56,341 nucleotides of DNA, from assembly GCA_900767585.1 (NCBI GenBank), contig CAAFZP010000091.1, positions 1 to 56,341 on the forward strand, read 5' to 3'. This stretch comes from Lachnospiraceae bacterium (GTDB lineage: Bacteria > Bacillota > Clostridia > Lachnospirales > Lachnospiraceae). The notes under the pieces are model-generated. The model saw only the letters and a program-made list of their open reading frames with translations, did not search any database and had not been told where the DNA came from. Of the stretch, positions 33,757 to 43,416 are shown piece after piece. The translations under genes were made by a program, and so were the position numbers. How positions within the stretch are numbered: position 1 is the stretch's first letter; each line of letters starts with the position of its first letter.

Positions 33757-35412
33757 ATGGAAAAGCTCAAATATATAAAGCCGAAACTTTTTAGCACTAT
33801 GAAAACATATACAAAGGAACAGTTTTTGAAGGATATCGTCGCAGGTATCATCGTGGCGATCATCGCACTGCCTTTGTCGATCGCACTTGCCATCGCCTCC
33901 GGCGTCAATCCGGAGCAGGGCTTATACACCGCAATCATCGCAGGATTCTTCATCTCCCTGCTCGGTGGCAGCCGCGTGCAGATCGGCGGTCCGACCGCAG
34001 CATTCGTTGTTATCATCTACGGCATCATCGCCCAGTATGGCATGACCGGACTTACAATCGCTACTTTTTTGTCCGGCATCATCATGATCATCATGGGGCT
34101 GTGCCATTTCGGCAATCTGATCAAATTCATCCCGAAGACGATCACGGTCGGCTTTACATTTGGTATCGCGATCGGCATCTTCGCCGGACAGCTCAAGGAC
34201 TTCTTCGGTCTGTCCATGGGGGCTGTGCCATCCGAATTTGTTGATAAATGTGCTGCCTATGCGAAAGCATTTCACACGATTGACTGGATGACGTTCGGTA
34301 TCGGTATGCTCGCGCTGCTGATCCAGATCTTCTGGCCGAAAGTATCTGCGAAGATTCCGGGCAGCCTGATTGCAATCCTTGTAACCACACTGATTGTCCA
34401 GCTCGGCAAGCTTCCGGTTGCTACGATCGGCGATCTGTACACGATTAAGGCAGGCTTCCCAAAATTCGCTGCCCCACAGCTTTCGTTCACACTCGTAAAA
34501 GAACTGATCTCACCGGCATTTACAATTGCAATCTTGGCTTCGATCGAATCGCTGCTTTCCTGTGTTGTATCCGATGGTATGATCGGTGGGCATCACCGCT
34601 CGAATGCGGAGCTAGTCGGTCAGGGTGTCGGTAATATCATGTCGTCGCTCTTCGGCGGTATCCCGGCAACCGGAGCGATCGCCAGAACCGCAGCCAATGT
34701 CAAAAACGGCGGACGTACTCCAATCGCCGGTATCGTCCATGCAATCACCCTGCTGTTGATCCTGCTGTTCCTGATGCCGTATGCATCTATGATTCCGATG
34801 ACCTGTCTTGCCGCAATCCTCATTATGGTTGCCTACAACATGAGCGGCTTCAAGACATTTGGTCACATGATCAAAACCGCACCGAAAAGCGATATTCTCG
34901 TCCTGATCACCACTCTGCTTCTGACGGTATTCTTCGATCTGGTTGTGGCTATCGAGATCGGTATGGTCATGGCAGCATTCCTGTTCATGAAACGAATGTC
35001 CGATGTCGGTGAAGTCAAGCCATGGATCTACAAGGAGGATCTGGACAAGAATGAGATCTCCGAGCACACGGACCTGAAGAATGTACCGCATAACACAATG
35101 GTATATGAAATTCTCGGTCCGATGTTCTTTGCGGAGACAAATGACTACCTTGCATTTACACACGAAAAACACAAGAATGTTCTGATTCTTCGTATGCGCG
35201 ATGTTCCGGCTATGGACATCACCGGACTGGAATCACTCGAAGAAGCATACAAGACGTGCCAGAAAAAGGGCATCCACTTACTGCTCTCCCACGTGAACGA
35301 GCAGCCACGTCATGTAATGGAGAAGGCCGGTTTCGTAGAGAAGCTCGGCGAAGAGAACTTCTGTGAGAACATCGATGTTGCATTAGCAAAAGCGGCAACG
35401 TTTGATAATTAA
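33757..35412 (+). CDS. SulP family inorganic anion transporter with STAS domain
   Basis: A 551-residue protein. The membrane domain (about residues 20-400) has the SulP signatures PLSIALAIASGVNPEQGLYTA and GPTAAFVVIIYGI and the SHxxG-type site HRSNAELVGQG. The C-terminal STAS domain (about 430-545) includes ILRMRDVPAMDITGLESLEE. SulP proteins move sulfate, bicarbonate or dicarboxylates; the substrate cannot be told here. AAGGA lies about ten bases before the ATG. A strong terminator follows. Confidence 0.95.
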   Translation: MEKLKYIKPKLFSTMKTYTKEQFLKDIVAGIIVAIIALPLSIALAIASGVNPEQGLYTAIIAGFFISLLGGSRVQIGGPTAAFVVIIYGIIAQYGMTGLTIATFLSGIIMIIMGLCHFGNLIKFIPKTITVGFTFGIAIGIFAGQLKDFFGLSMGAVPSEFVDKCAAYAKAFHTIDWMTFGIGMLALLIQIFWPKVSAKIPGSLIAILVTTLIVQLGKLPVATIGDLYTIKAGFPKFAAPQLSFTLVKELISPAFTIAILASIESLLSCVVSDGMIGGHHRSNAELVGQGVGNIMSSLFGGIPATGAIARTAANVKNGGRTPIAGIVHAITLLLILLFLMPYASMIPMTCLAAILIMVAYNMSGFKTFGHMIKTAPKSDILVLITTLLLTVFFDLVVAIEIGMVMAAFLFMKRMSDVGEVKPWIYKEDLDKNEISEHTDLKNVPHNTMVYEILGPMFFAETNDYLAFTHEKHKNVLILRMRDVPAMDITGLESLEEAYKTCQKKGIHLLLSHVNEQPRHVMEKAGFVEKLGEENFCENIDVALAKAATFDN

Positions 35413-35432
35413 GCATTCTTCCTACCATAACA

Positions 35433-35493
35433 AAAAGCCCCGATTGCGTCTGTGGATATATTCCAATCACACAGGACTGCAACAGGGGCTTTT
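35433..35493. terminator. Terminator between SulP and iorB
   Basis: AAAAGCCCC and GGGGCTTTT form the base of a long hairpin with a second inner stem (GTCTGTG/CACACAG). T runs on both strands allow it to serve both converging transcripts. Confidence 0.9.
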
Positions 35494-35537
35494 GTATTAG
35501 TATAAAGTTATTTTATCGGACGGTCAATCATGTTCTA

Positions 35538-36113
35538 TTATGCATTTCTTCCAAGCTCAAATGCTTTGTGGTTTAAAGCACGGAACTTCTCTGCCACGAT
35601 TGTGTCGATTGCTTCCTCCCATGCATGCTCCGGAATCTCCGGGAAATACTTGGAGAGTCTTCCCATGAGTGCGATATTTACCGCCTTGGCAGAACCTGCC
35701 TCCTCTGCGATAGCAAGGAAATCTTTTGCGTCCACATTCGCACCGGCTGCCTCCATCTTGGAGACAAGCTCCTGCGGATATTCCGCAGCGCCCGTGATGA
35801 CCGGCATCGGCTCCACCTCCTGTGTATTCACGATGATCTGTCCGCCCTTCTTCAGGTAGGAGATCCATCTTGCAGCCTCCAGCTTCTCAAATGCGACGAT
35901 CGCATCTGCCTCGCCCTTATCAATGACCGGTGAATACACCTTCTCACCATATCGTACATATGTGACAACGCTTCCGCCTCGCTGGCTCATACCATGCACC
36001 TCAGAAACCTTCACATCAAAATTCTGCTCTAACAACACATGTCCTAAGATCTTGCTGGCAAGCAACGTACCCTGTCCGCCGACACCGACGATCATAATAT
36101 TCTTTGTTTCCAT
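35538..36113 (-). CDS. iorB: Indolepyruvate:ferredoxin oxidoreductase beta subunit
   Basis: A 191-residue protein from ATG 36113, which follows GGAGG and lies 1 nt after the iorA stop. It has IMIVGVGGQGTLLASKILG at the N-terminus and the VSEVHGMSQRGGSVVTYVR motif, the standard gamma-type domain of 2-oxoacid:ferredoxin oxidoreductases. With IorA it converts aryl pyruvates from aromatic amino acids to aryl-acetyl-CoA with reduction of ferredoxin. It is the last gene of the operon. Confidence 0.96.
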   Translation of the reverse strand: METKNIMIVGVGGQGTLLASKILGHVLLEQNFDVKVSEVHGMSQRGGSVVTYVRYGEKVYSPVIDKGEADAIVAFEKLEAARWISYLKKGGQIIVNTQEVEPMPVITGAAEYPQELVSKMEAAGANVDAKDFLAIAEEAGSAKAVNIALMGRLSKYFPEIPEHAWEEAIDTIVAEKFRALNHKAFELGRNA

Positions 36114-36114
36114 C

Positions 36115-37857
36115 TTACCTGCCCTCCTTTGCTGTCGGACACAATGCGCCGAATTTACACATCTGTGTACATACTTCACAACCGATACACAACGTCGTAT
36201 CGATCACTGCCTTCTTATCCCGCACGGAAATGGCAGGACATCCGATCTTCATACACATCTTACAGCCGACACATTTATCGGTATCCACCTTGATTGGCGG
36301 CTTATGTACCGTACCCTTGATCATAACACATGGACGACGGCTGATAATGATACTCGGCTCCTCTGCAGCAAGCTCTTCCTTCACGACACGCTCTACCTCT
36401 GCGAGATCGTATGGATCAACGACCGTGACACGGTTGAATCCAAGTGCCGCACAGAGTGCTTCGAGATTCACCTTACCGGCCGGTTCGCCGCGCAGGTTCT
36501 TACCGGTTGTCGGATTCTGCTGGTGTCCGGTCATACCTGTGATCGAATTATCCAGGATAATCACAGTCGAATTACTCATATTGTAAGCGATATCCGTAAT
36601 ACCTGTAATACCGGAATGGATAAATGTCGAATCACCGATTACACCGACGCTCATCTTCTCGCCCTGTTCGCCCATCGCTTTATTAAAGCCATGCAGACCG
36701 GAGCACGACGCACCCATGCAGACATTTAAGTCCATCGCATTTAACGGTGCCACGGCACCCAATGTGTAACATCCGATATCGCCATAGACCATACACTTTA
36801 ACTTCGAAAGAATATAGAAGATTCCACGGTGTGGACAGCCCGCACACATAACCGGTGGACGTCCCGGAATCTCATCGGCAAGTGCCAGCTCTTCCGGTGC
36901 CTCTCCGCCAAGTGCTGTACGTACCAGATTCTGCGAGAATTCGCCACAGATTGGGAATGTCTCTTTGCCGACAACTTCCAGACCAAGCTTTCTGCAGTGA
37001 TTCTCAATAAATGGATCTAACTCCTCTAAGACTACAACCTTATCCACATGCTCTGCGAAGTCTAAAATCAGCTTCTCCGGAAGCGGCCAGATCATACCAA
37101 GCTTCAGATAGCTTGCATTATCGCCATACACTTCCTTTGCGTACTGATACGATGTGGAGCTTGTGATAAATCCGATGGATGTATCTCCCATCTCCACGTG
37201 GTTCAGATCACAATTCTCAGCAAATGCGATCAGATCCTTTGTCCGCTGCTCCACGCGCACATGCGCATCGCGGGAATTCTTCGTCATCATAACCTTTGTC
37301 GGATCCTTCTTGTAAGGAACCTGTGCTGGAACGATCCGCTCCTCCGTATTTACAACACTCTGTGAATGTGCCACACGTGTGCACATCTTAAGGAATACAG
37401 GTGTATTGAACTTCTCAGATAATTCGTACGCACGCTTTGCAAATACGCGCGCTTCCTCTGAATCTGCCGGCTCTAACATCGGCACCTTTGCAGCTTCCGC
37501 ATAGTGTCTGGAATCCTGCTCATTCTGGGAAGAATGCATACCCGGATCATCTGCCACGCAGACAACCAGACCTGCATTTAATCCCTGATAAGAGATCGTG
37601 AACAATGGGTCTGCTGCCACATTCAATCCAACATGCTTCATTGCCGTTGCGCTTCTGACTCCACCCAGACTCGCACCGTGTGCCACTTCCATAGCCACCT
37701 TCTCATTCGGTGCCCATTCACAATAAATCTCATCATATAAAGCGGCTTCCTCTGTGATCTCCGTACTCGGTGTACCCGGATAACTGGAAATCACCTTGCA
37801 TCCGGCTTCGTACAGACCGCGTGCAAGTGCCTTATTCCCTAACATCAATTCTTTCAT
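36115..37857 (-). CDS. iorA: Indolepyruvate:ferredoxin oxidoreductase alpha subunit
   Basis: A 580-residue protein with an N-terminal pyrimidine-binding domain (GNKALARGLYEAGCKVISSYPGTPSTEI cut short here), a thiamine-diphosphate domain (GDIGCYTLG, VIGDSTFIHSGITG) and two C-terminal 4Fe-4S motifs (CVGCKMCMKIGCP and CIGCEVCTQMCKFGALCP). It is coupled to iorB by a 1-nt gap and lies 23 bp after the AMP-dependent ligase, which could turn the CoA ester produced into free acid and ATP. Confidence 0.97.
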   Translation of the reverse strand: MKELMLGNKALARGLYEAGCKVISSYPGTPSTEITEEAALYDEIYCEWAPNEKVAMEVAHGASLGGVRSATAMKHVGLNVAADPLFTISYQGLNAGLVVCVADDPGMHSSQNEQDSRHYAEAAKVPMLEPADSEEARVFAKRAYELSEKFNTPVFLKMCTRVAHSQSVVNTEERIVPAQVPYKKDPTKVMMTKNSRDAHVRVEQRTKDLIAFAENCDLNHVEMGDTSIGFITSSTSYQYAKEVYGDNASYLKLGMIWPLPEKLILDFAEHVDKVVVLEELDPFIENHCRKLGLEVVGKETFPICGEFSQNLVRTALGGEAPEELALADEIPGRPPVMCAGCPHRGIFYILSKLKCMVYGDIGCYTLGAVAPLNAMDLNVCMGASCSGLHGFNKAMGEQGEKMSVGVIGDSTFIHSGITGITDIAYNMSNSTVIILDNSITGMTGHQQNPTTGKNLRGEPAGKVNLEALCAALGFNRVTVVDPYDLAEVERVVKEELAAEEPSIIISRRPCVMIKGTVHKPPIKVDTDKCVGCKMCMKIGCPAISVRDKKAVIDTTLCIGCEVCTQMCKFGALCPTAKEGR

Positions 37858-37880
37858 TTATAATTTACTCCTTTTGTTCT

Positions 37881-39515
37881 TTATGCCTCATTTTCCTTCT
37901 CGACGAGCTTGTCTGCGCCGTACATCTCACGCAGTTTCGGCTTCTCGATCTTTCCGGTCGCATTACGCGGAATCTCATGGAAAATAATCTGCTTTGGTCT
38001 CTTATATCTTGGAAGCTCCAAACAGAAGTTCTCGATTTCTTCCTCTGTGCAGGTCATGCCATCCTTGATCTCGATGATCGCAGCGGTCTTCTCGCCCAGC
38101 CGGCGGTCTGGAAGTCCAATAACTGCCACGTCCTTGATCTTGTCATGCTTGCGCAGGAAATCCTCGATCTGTACCGGATAGATATTCTCGCCTCCACTGA
38201 CGATGACATCCTTCTTCCGGTCAACAAGGAAATAGAATCCATCCTCGTCCTGTCTTGCCATATCTCCGGTGAACAACCAGCCGTCCTTAATCGTCTCCGC
38301 GGTTGCTTCCTCATTTCTATAATAACAGGTCATCACGCCCGGTCCCTTGACACAGAGCTCTCCGACTTCGCCCTGTGGGACGGTCACACCGTTCTCGTCC
38401 ACGATCTTACATTCCCAACGGTAACCCGGCACACCGATCGCACCGACCTTATGGATATTCTCCACACCCAGATGCACGCAGCCCGGTCCGGTTGACTCAG
38501 AAAGTCCATAGTTCGTATCGTACTGGTGATGTGGGAAATATTCTTTCCAGCGCTTGATCAGCGATGGCGGTACCGGCTGTGCACCGATATGCATAAGCCG
38601 CCACTGCGAAAGCTCATAATCCTCCAACTTCAGATCCCCGCGGTCTAACGCATCCAGAATATCCTGTGCCCACGGAACGAGCAGCCAGACGATCGTACAA
38701 TGCTCACTCGATACAGCGGAGAGAATCGTCTCCGGTTTTGTGCCCTTTAAGAGCACAGCCTTGCTGCCTGCCACCAGACTTCCCATCCAGTGGAACTTTG
38801 CGCCGGTATGGTACAGCGGCGGGATACACAGGAACGTATCGTCCCGGCTCGTGCCATGATGCTTCTGCTCCATCTCCGCTGCCTGCGTCAGACTCTGGTG
38901 TTTATGTAAAATCGCTTTGGGGAATCCGGTCGTTCCGGATGAAAAATAAATTGCTCCAAAATCATCCTCTGTGATCTCCACATTTGGTGCATGGCTCGAA
39001 CAGTCTGCCACGAGCTGATGATAACTCTCTGCAAAATCCGGACAGTTATCCCCCACGTAGATCAGCAGCCTTCCTTTGGAGAGGCGCTCTGCATTTGCCT
39101 CGATTCGTCCGATGAACGCCGGGCCAAACACGATCATATCAACCTCTGCCAGCTCTGCACAATATAAAATCTCATCCGCATCATACCGGAAATTAAACGG
39201 TACAGCGATAGCGCCTGTCTTCAGGACTCCGAAATAAATCGGCAGCCACTCCAAACAGTTGTACATCAGGATTGCAACCTTATCACCCTTTTTGATGCCT
39301 CTTCCAATCAACATATTCGCAAACCGGTTTGCCTTCTCATCGAAGACACTCCATGTAATCTCTCTTCGATACGGTTCAAATCTCGATGGCTGTATCAGTT
39401 CAAACTCCTTCCATGAAGTTCTTCTTGTATCCGGTTCATCCGGATTCAATTCCACCAGTGCAACCTCATCCGGGTACAATCTGGCATTTCTCTCTAGGTA
39501 CTCTGTAACTGGCAT
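37881..39515 (-). CDS. AMP-dependent CoA ligase (class I adenylate-forming enzyme)
   Basis: A 544-residue ANL-superfamily enzyme from ATG 39515 (GGAGAAA upstream). Motifs are IYFSSGTTGFPKAILHKHQSL (P-loop, cut here), NYGLSESTG, DGWLFTGDMARQDEDGFYFLVDRKKD and NATGKIEKPKL with the catalytic lysine. It joins a carboxylate to CoA through an acyl-adenylate, or runs in reverse. Its place upstream of iorAB suggests aryl acids such as indoleacetate or phenylacetate as substrate or product; that is inference. It lies 16 bp downstream of the hybrid kinase gene. Confidence 0.93.
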   Translation of the reverse strand: MPVTEYLERNARLYPDEVALVELNPDEPDTRRTSWKEFELIQPSRFEPYRREITWSVFDEKANRFANMLIGRGIKKGDKVAILMYNCLEWLPIYFGVLKTGAIAVPFNFRYDADEILYCAELAEVDMIVFGPAFIGRIEANAERLSKGRLLIYVGDNCPDFAESYHQLVADCSSHAPNVEITEDDFGAIYFSSGTTGFPKAILHKHQSLTQAAEMEQKHHGTSRDDTFLCIPPLYHTGAKFHWMGSLVAGSKAVLLKGTKPETILSAVSSEHCTIVWLLVPWAQDILDALDRGDLKLEDYELSQWRLMHIGAQPVPPSLIKRWKEYFPHHQYDTNYGLSESTGPGCVHLGVENIHKVGAIGVPGYRWECKIVDENGVTVPQGEVGELCVKGPGVMTCYYRNEEATAETIKDGWLFTGDMARQDEDGFYFLVDRKKDVIVSGGENIYPVQIEDFLRKHDKIKDVAVIGLPDRRLGEKTAAIIEIKDGMTCTEEEIENFCLELPRYKRPKQIIFHEIPRNATGKIEKPKLREMYGADKLVEKENEA

Positions 39516-39531
39516 TTTCTCCTGTAACTCC

Positions 39532-41151
39532 TTATTTAATATATTTTCGCACAGTCTCAACCAGTTTCTGTGCCAACACCGGTTTTTCAAGCTGTGCTTT
39601 CATCCCAATTTGTTCTTCCTGAAAATCTTCCGCATAGATGGAGCTTGTCAAAGCAACCACCGGAACATCTTTTCCATCGGTTCTTCCAAGATTCCGGATA
39701 CCCATAACTGCCTCATATCCACTGATTCCCGGCAGGCCCATATCCATTAATACAATTTTATAATGATCCTGAGGTGAGCGTCCAAACATCGCAACCGCAT
39801 CCTCCCCATTAATCGCACGTTCCACTACCAGTCCGTGATCAAGCAGCACCCGTTCTTCCACAGCTGCTGTCATATCATTATCATCCACCAGTAAAACATG
39901 TTCTCCGGAAAAAGCAGGTCCATATGTCCGTATATTTTCCCATGCGAAACTTGGAATTCCCTCTGTTTCGGAACCATCTTCTTTTCCATATAGAAGTTTT
40001 AAATATATCGTTATCTTGGTTCCTTTTCCGCATGTCGAATCCACCTCAATTTCTCCGTCCATCAGACGGACAAGATTCCGGACGATCATCAATCCAAGTC
40101 CTGCCCCATCCACCTCTTCAATCCGATTGGAATGCTCGCGGGCAAACGGTTCAAACATGACTTCGCAGAATTCTTTTGACATACCAACCCCATTATCCTG
40201 TATGTATATCTCAAATTCCCCATATTTTGCATCCACCGGGTGTTCTTTTATCCCAAGAAATATTTCTCCTCTGTATGGGGTATAATCAATCGCATTCTGT
40301 AACAGATTCACCAGAATCTGCTGCAGTTTCTGGATATCTCCGATGATATATTTATGATACAACTGTGCCATATCCACATGCAGCGTATGCCCCCGCATCC
40401 GCAGAGACGGACGCACAATCTCAGCGACACTTTCCCATAGTTTCCAGACATCCGTCTGTTGCATCTGCAATGTCAGTTTTCCTTCCTGCATCTCATTCAT
40501 CCGGTTCATCTGCCGCACCATGCGGAAGATTGCCTTCGCTGACATGGATATTTCCTCCATACATTGCATCACCCGATCCGGATTTGAACTGAATGTCTTG
40601 GCAACTGCCGCATTTCCAACAATCATATTAATGGGCATCTGCAGATGTTCACTCAGATTTTTTGAAAATAAATTCTTAATTTTATATGCCTGCTCACTTT
40701 GCAGGTGCGCATCCCAGATTGCTTCCTTTTGCTGCAGTTGTCTCGCCTTTGCGCTATCAACGCCCATGTGAAACCAGTTGACCACCACCGGCTGATTGTC
40801 CCTCCAGGACACAACCTTGAACTCATCCCGCCTCCATGTATTTTCTCCCGCGACAACGACATATTCCATCTCAACACAGTCACATTTGCTCAATGCGTTT
40901 GTCAGATTATCACGCGAGCAGAACATCTGACGGTCTGCCTGATATTCCGGTGCGATCAGTTCCTGCAGCTGCATAAGCTGTTCGTCATACGTGCAATTCC
41001 TTGGTATCGGGATACCAAGTTTTCCAAGATTATCAAGCAGCACTTCAAACGAATTGTCCTCCAGATTAATCTCTTCAATCAGCAGCCATTTATCACATAC
41101 AGATGCAATGGCACGATTTAATTTTCTGTTTATTTCCCCTCTTGATTCCAT
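39532..41151 (-). CDS. Hybrid sensor histidine kinase/response regulator with altered H-box
   Basis: A 539-residue cytoplasmic protein from ATG 41151 (AGGGGGATAAAT). The N-terminal 170 residues form a PAS-like sensing region (EYVVVAGENTWRRDEFKVVSW). The dimerisation helix reads FSKNLSEHLQMPINMIVG. Compared with the usual SHEIRTP motif, His and Glu are swapped, so the normal phospho-acceptor position is Glu. The ATPase domain looks intact (LVNLLQNAIDYTP, IQDNGVGM, GAGLGLMIVRNLV). A receiver domain follows (LLVDDND, LMDMGLPGISG, ALTSS, LEKPV). No membrane segment is present. It lies 22 bp after the Ser/Thr kinase gene and is probably co-transcribed with it. Confidence 0.92.
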   Translation of the reverse strand: MESRGEINRKLNRAIASVCDKWLLIEEINLEDNSFEVLLDNLGKLGIPIPRNCTYDEQLMQLQELIAPEYQADRQMFCSRDNLTNALSKCDCVEMEYVVVAGENTWRRDEFKVVSWRDNQPVVVNWFHMGVDSAKARQLQQKEAIWDAHLQSEQAYKIKNLFSKNLSEHLQMPINMIVGNAAVAKTFSSNPDRVMQCMEEISMSAKAIFRMVRQMNRMNEMQEGKLTLQMQQTDVWKLWESVAEIVRPSLRMRGHTLHVDMAQLYHKYIIGDIQKLQQILVNLLQNAIDYTPYRGEIFLGIKEHPVDAKYGEFEIYIQDNGVGMSKEFCEVMFEPFAREHSNRIEEVDGAGLGLMIVRNLVRLMDGEIEVDSTCGKGTKITIYLKLLYGKEDGSETEGIPSFAWENIRTYGPAFSGEHVLLVDDNDMTAAVEERVLLDHGLVVERAINGEDAVAMFGRSPQDHYKIVLMDMGLPGISGYEAVMGIRNLGRTDGKDVPVVALTSSIYAEDFQEEQIGMKAQLEKPVLAQKLVETVRKYIK

Positions 41152-41173
41152 ATTTATCCCCCTGTATATGTAT

Positions 41174-42781
41174 CTATCTGTAGAAGACAGCCCAAAAATA
41201 CGTTCCGTCTTTGGCACGCGCCACACTGACACCCATATATTCACACGAATCCAGATTCACTTTCCCCTGATTTTCCGTATTGATTTGCAAAACATACGTA
41301 TCCAGCGCCCGCTTGACATTTTCCACGGATTCTTTAAATGTAAATGTATACATCACCCAACCCGTATTTGGGATTTTGTAATTTTCAAGCGCATGATTTC
41401 CAATTTCAGAAAGTCCGCTGCTTAACTCGTCGCTGTTTGTATAATAAAGTTCTGCACCCTGAGATGCAGCATACTTTGCTGCCTGTGAAAATTCATCCAG
41501 TTTTTCAAGATTTTTCCCTTGTTTTTCATGTTTTTCCTTGCAATAATCATAAAACTCTTCTGCATATGCTTCACAGTTTTCATCATCCAGGCTGGCAGCA
41601 GCCTCTTCCACCTGGGATGTTTCTTCGGTTTCTGCAACCGATGCAGCTGCTTTCTTTTTTGCTGATACAACATACATTCCGATTCCCGCAAGCAAAAATG
41701 CCAAGGTGCAGACAGCTGTTATAATCGTACTTTTTTTGTACCGTTTTTTCTGTTCTTTCTGCATATCCGACAACATCTGTGTCACAGCAGAATTTGTAAA
41801 ATCCTGTACCTGCTGGCCAGTCGGATTTCGCAGTGTTACAGGCTGGGTGACCTCTGCCCCATACAAATATTGATACAGGCATGCAGCATCCGGAATCCGG
41901 TTTTCCGGAAGAACCGCAAGTCCCCACATCAGAACCGATTCTGTCTGAGGTGTGACAGCCACACCAAGCGCAGACGGAGGAACAAGTGTATCCTGATATA
42001 CCCGATCAAACGCCGGTACAATCTTTCTGCCTGTCATACAATAATAGATGGTCGCACAAATTGCATAAACATCGGAATAAGGGCCAATCACCCCATCAGC
42101 TGTCAGCTGTTCTATCGGCGAATAGTACCTTTTTCCTATCAGACTTGGCTTATTGGCTTTGGGTTGACCGGATTCATCTGCCATTTCACCCATATCACGG
42201 CTTTTTACCGCAGCACCAAAATCAATCAATTTCACTTTGTTTTCAAACGTGATCATGATATTATCCGGGCTGATATCTCTATGTATAATGCCTTTCCGAT
42301 GCACACCGGCAAGCGCCAATATGACCGGACGCATGATACTCAATGTCTTCTGGACAGAGAATCGTCCCCCTTGTTCATCAAGTTTTTTCTGCAATGACTC
42401 TCCCTGCACAAATTCCATAACCAGATAAGCGGTGTTGTTCTCTTCAAAAAAATCGTAAACATTTACAACACCTGCCTGGTTATCGAGCGTTGCTAACGCA
42501 CGCCCTTCCTCAATAAACCTTTGTTTTTCTCTCTCAAATCTCTGTGCCTTTTGTCCCTCATACGGATAGACATGCGGATCATTCGGATAACGGTAACAAT
42601 CTCCCTGCAGGAAGAACTCCTTGATTGCAATCTTTCGCTCTAATTTTTCATCAAACCCACGGTAAGTAATACCAAATCCGCCTGCGCCAAGGACATGCGC
42701 ATCCTGCTGATTCGGATCATTCTCGAGTTTGTACTTTCCATTGTATAGTCTGGTATCCCCAGGAAGCCGGAAATCTTCCAT
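41174..42781 (-). CDS. Membrane Ser/Thr protein kinase with extracellular CAP-like domain
   Basis: A 535-residue protein from ATG 42781 (GGGGAGACGAT). The Hanks-type kinase domain fills about residues 14-300, with the glycine loop LGAGGFGITYRG, Lys in KIAIKEFF, HRDISPDNIMI and LIDFGAA. One membrane helix (TIITAVCTLAFLLAGIGMYVV, about 353-373) leads to an outer domain of about 130 residues that resembles CAP/SCP-like proteins: AEEFYDYCKEKHEKQGK ... EYMGVSVARAKDGTYFWAVF. PASTA repeats, usual in Firmicutes kinases, are absent. It is followed closely by the hybrid kinase, ligase and iorAB genes. Confidence 0.9.
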   Translation of the reverse strand: MEDFRLPGDTRLYNGKYKLENDPNQQDAHVLGAGGFGITYRGFDEKLERKIAIKEFFLQGDCYRYPNDPHVYPYEGQKAQRFEREKQRFIEEGRALATLDNQAGVVNVYDFFEENNTAYLVMEFVQGESLQKKLDEQGGRFSVQKTLSIMRPVILALAGVHRKGIIHRDISPDNIMITFENKVKLIDFGAAVKSRDMGEMADESGQPKANKPSLIGKRYYSPIEQLTADGVIGPYSDVYAICATIYYCMTGRKIVPAFDRVYQDTLVPPSALGVAVTPQTESVLMWGLAVLPENRIPDAACLYQYLYGAEVTQPVTLRNPTGQQVQDFTNSAVTQMLSDMQKEQKKRYKKSTIITAVCTLAFLLAGIGMYVVSAKKKAAASVAETEETSQVEEAAASLDDENCEAYAEEFYDYCKEKHEKQGKNLEKLDEFSQAAKYAASQGAELYYTNSDELSSGLSEIGNHALENYKIPNTGWVMYTFTFKESVENVKRALDTYVLQINTENQGKVNLDSCEYMGVSVARAKDGTYFWAVFYR

Positions 42782-42848
42782 ATCGTCTCCCCTTTTTCTC
42801 TCACTCCAAAAGCTTAGGTCGTTTCTGTTCATTTTAGCACATATGCTA

Positions 42849-43385
42849 TTAGAATTCTATCCCTTTTCTGGCTGTAATTCCCTGTTCGTAAGGATGTTTT
42901 TCTTTTTTCATCTCCGTGACATAATCCGCGATGGCATAAAGCTGTCCGGACGGGTTTCTGCCAGTCAAAATGACCTCTGTATTCCCGGGTATCTGTCGTA
43001 AAAACTCCACCACATTTTCTTCGTCGAGCAACCGGTAGTTCACCGCATGTAAACTCTCATCGAGCACCACGACTGCACCGATTTCATTTTCTTTTTGTGC
43101 TTCCGACTGCTCCTTGATCCATCGTTTTATCTGCTCCATCATCTTCGCAAAATAACTCCGCGTCGCCTCGAGTTCCCGGTCGTTCATCCGGCTTACAAAC
43201 CCAAAGTTTTTATCTGCATGCAGCGTGTCTACTCCAAGTTTTTTTAGCATCGCAATCTCACCGGATGTATCATCTTTCAAAAACTGTGCAAACAGCACCG
43301 GCAATCCATTTCCGGCTGCCCGCACTGCCGCTCCGACTGCCGCTGTCGTCTTTCCTTTTCCATCTCCGTGATAGATTTGAATCAT
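42849..43385 (-). CDS. cobO: ATP:cob(I)alamin adenosyltransferase, CobO/BtuR type
   Basis: A 178-residue P-loop enzyme from ATG 43385 (AAGGAGACGACT). It opens MIQIYHGDGKGKTTAAVGAA, with LPVLFAQFLKDD and VVVLDESLHAVNYRLL further on. It adds the adenosyl group to the corrinoid in cobalamin synthesis and salvage. It lies 31 bp after cbiP. Confidence 0.95.
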   Translation of the reverse strand: MIQIYHGDGKGKTTAAVGAAVRAAGNGLPVLFAQFLKDDTSGEIAMLKKLGVDTLHADKNFGFVSRMNDRELEATRSYFAKMMEQIKRWIKEQSEAQKENEIGAVVVLDESLHAVNYRLLDEENVVEFLRQIPGNTEVILTGRNPSGQLYAIADYVTEMKKEKHPYEQGITARKGIEF

Positions 43386-43416
43386 AGTCGTCTCCTTATT
43401 TCCGTGATGTTGTTTG

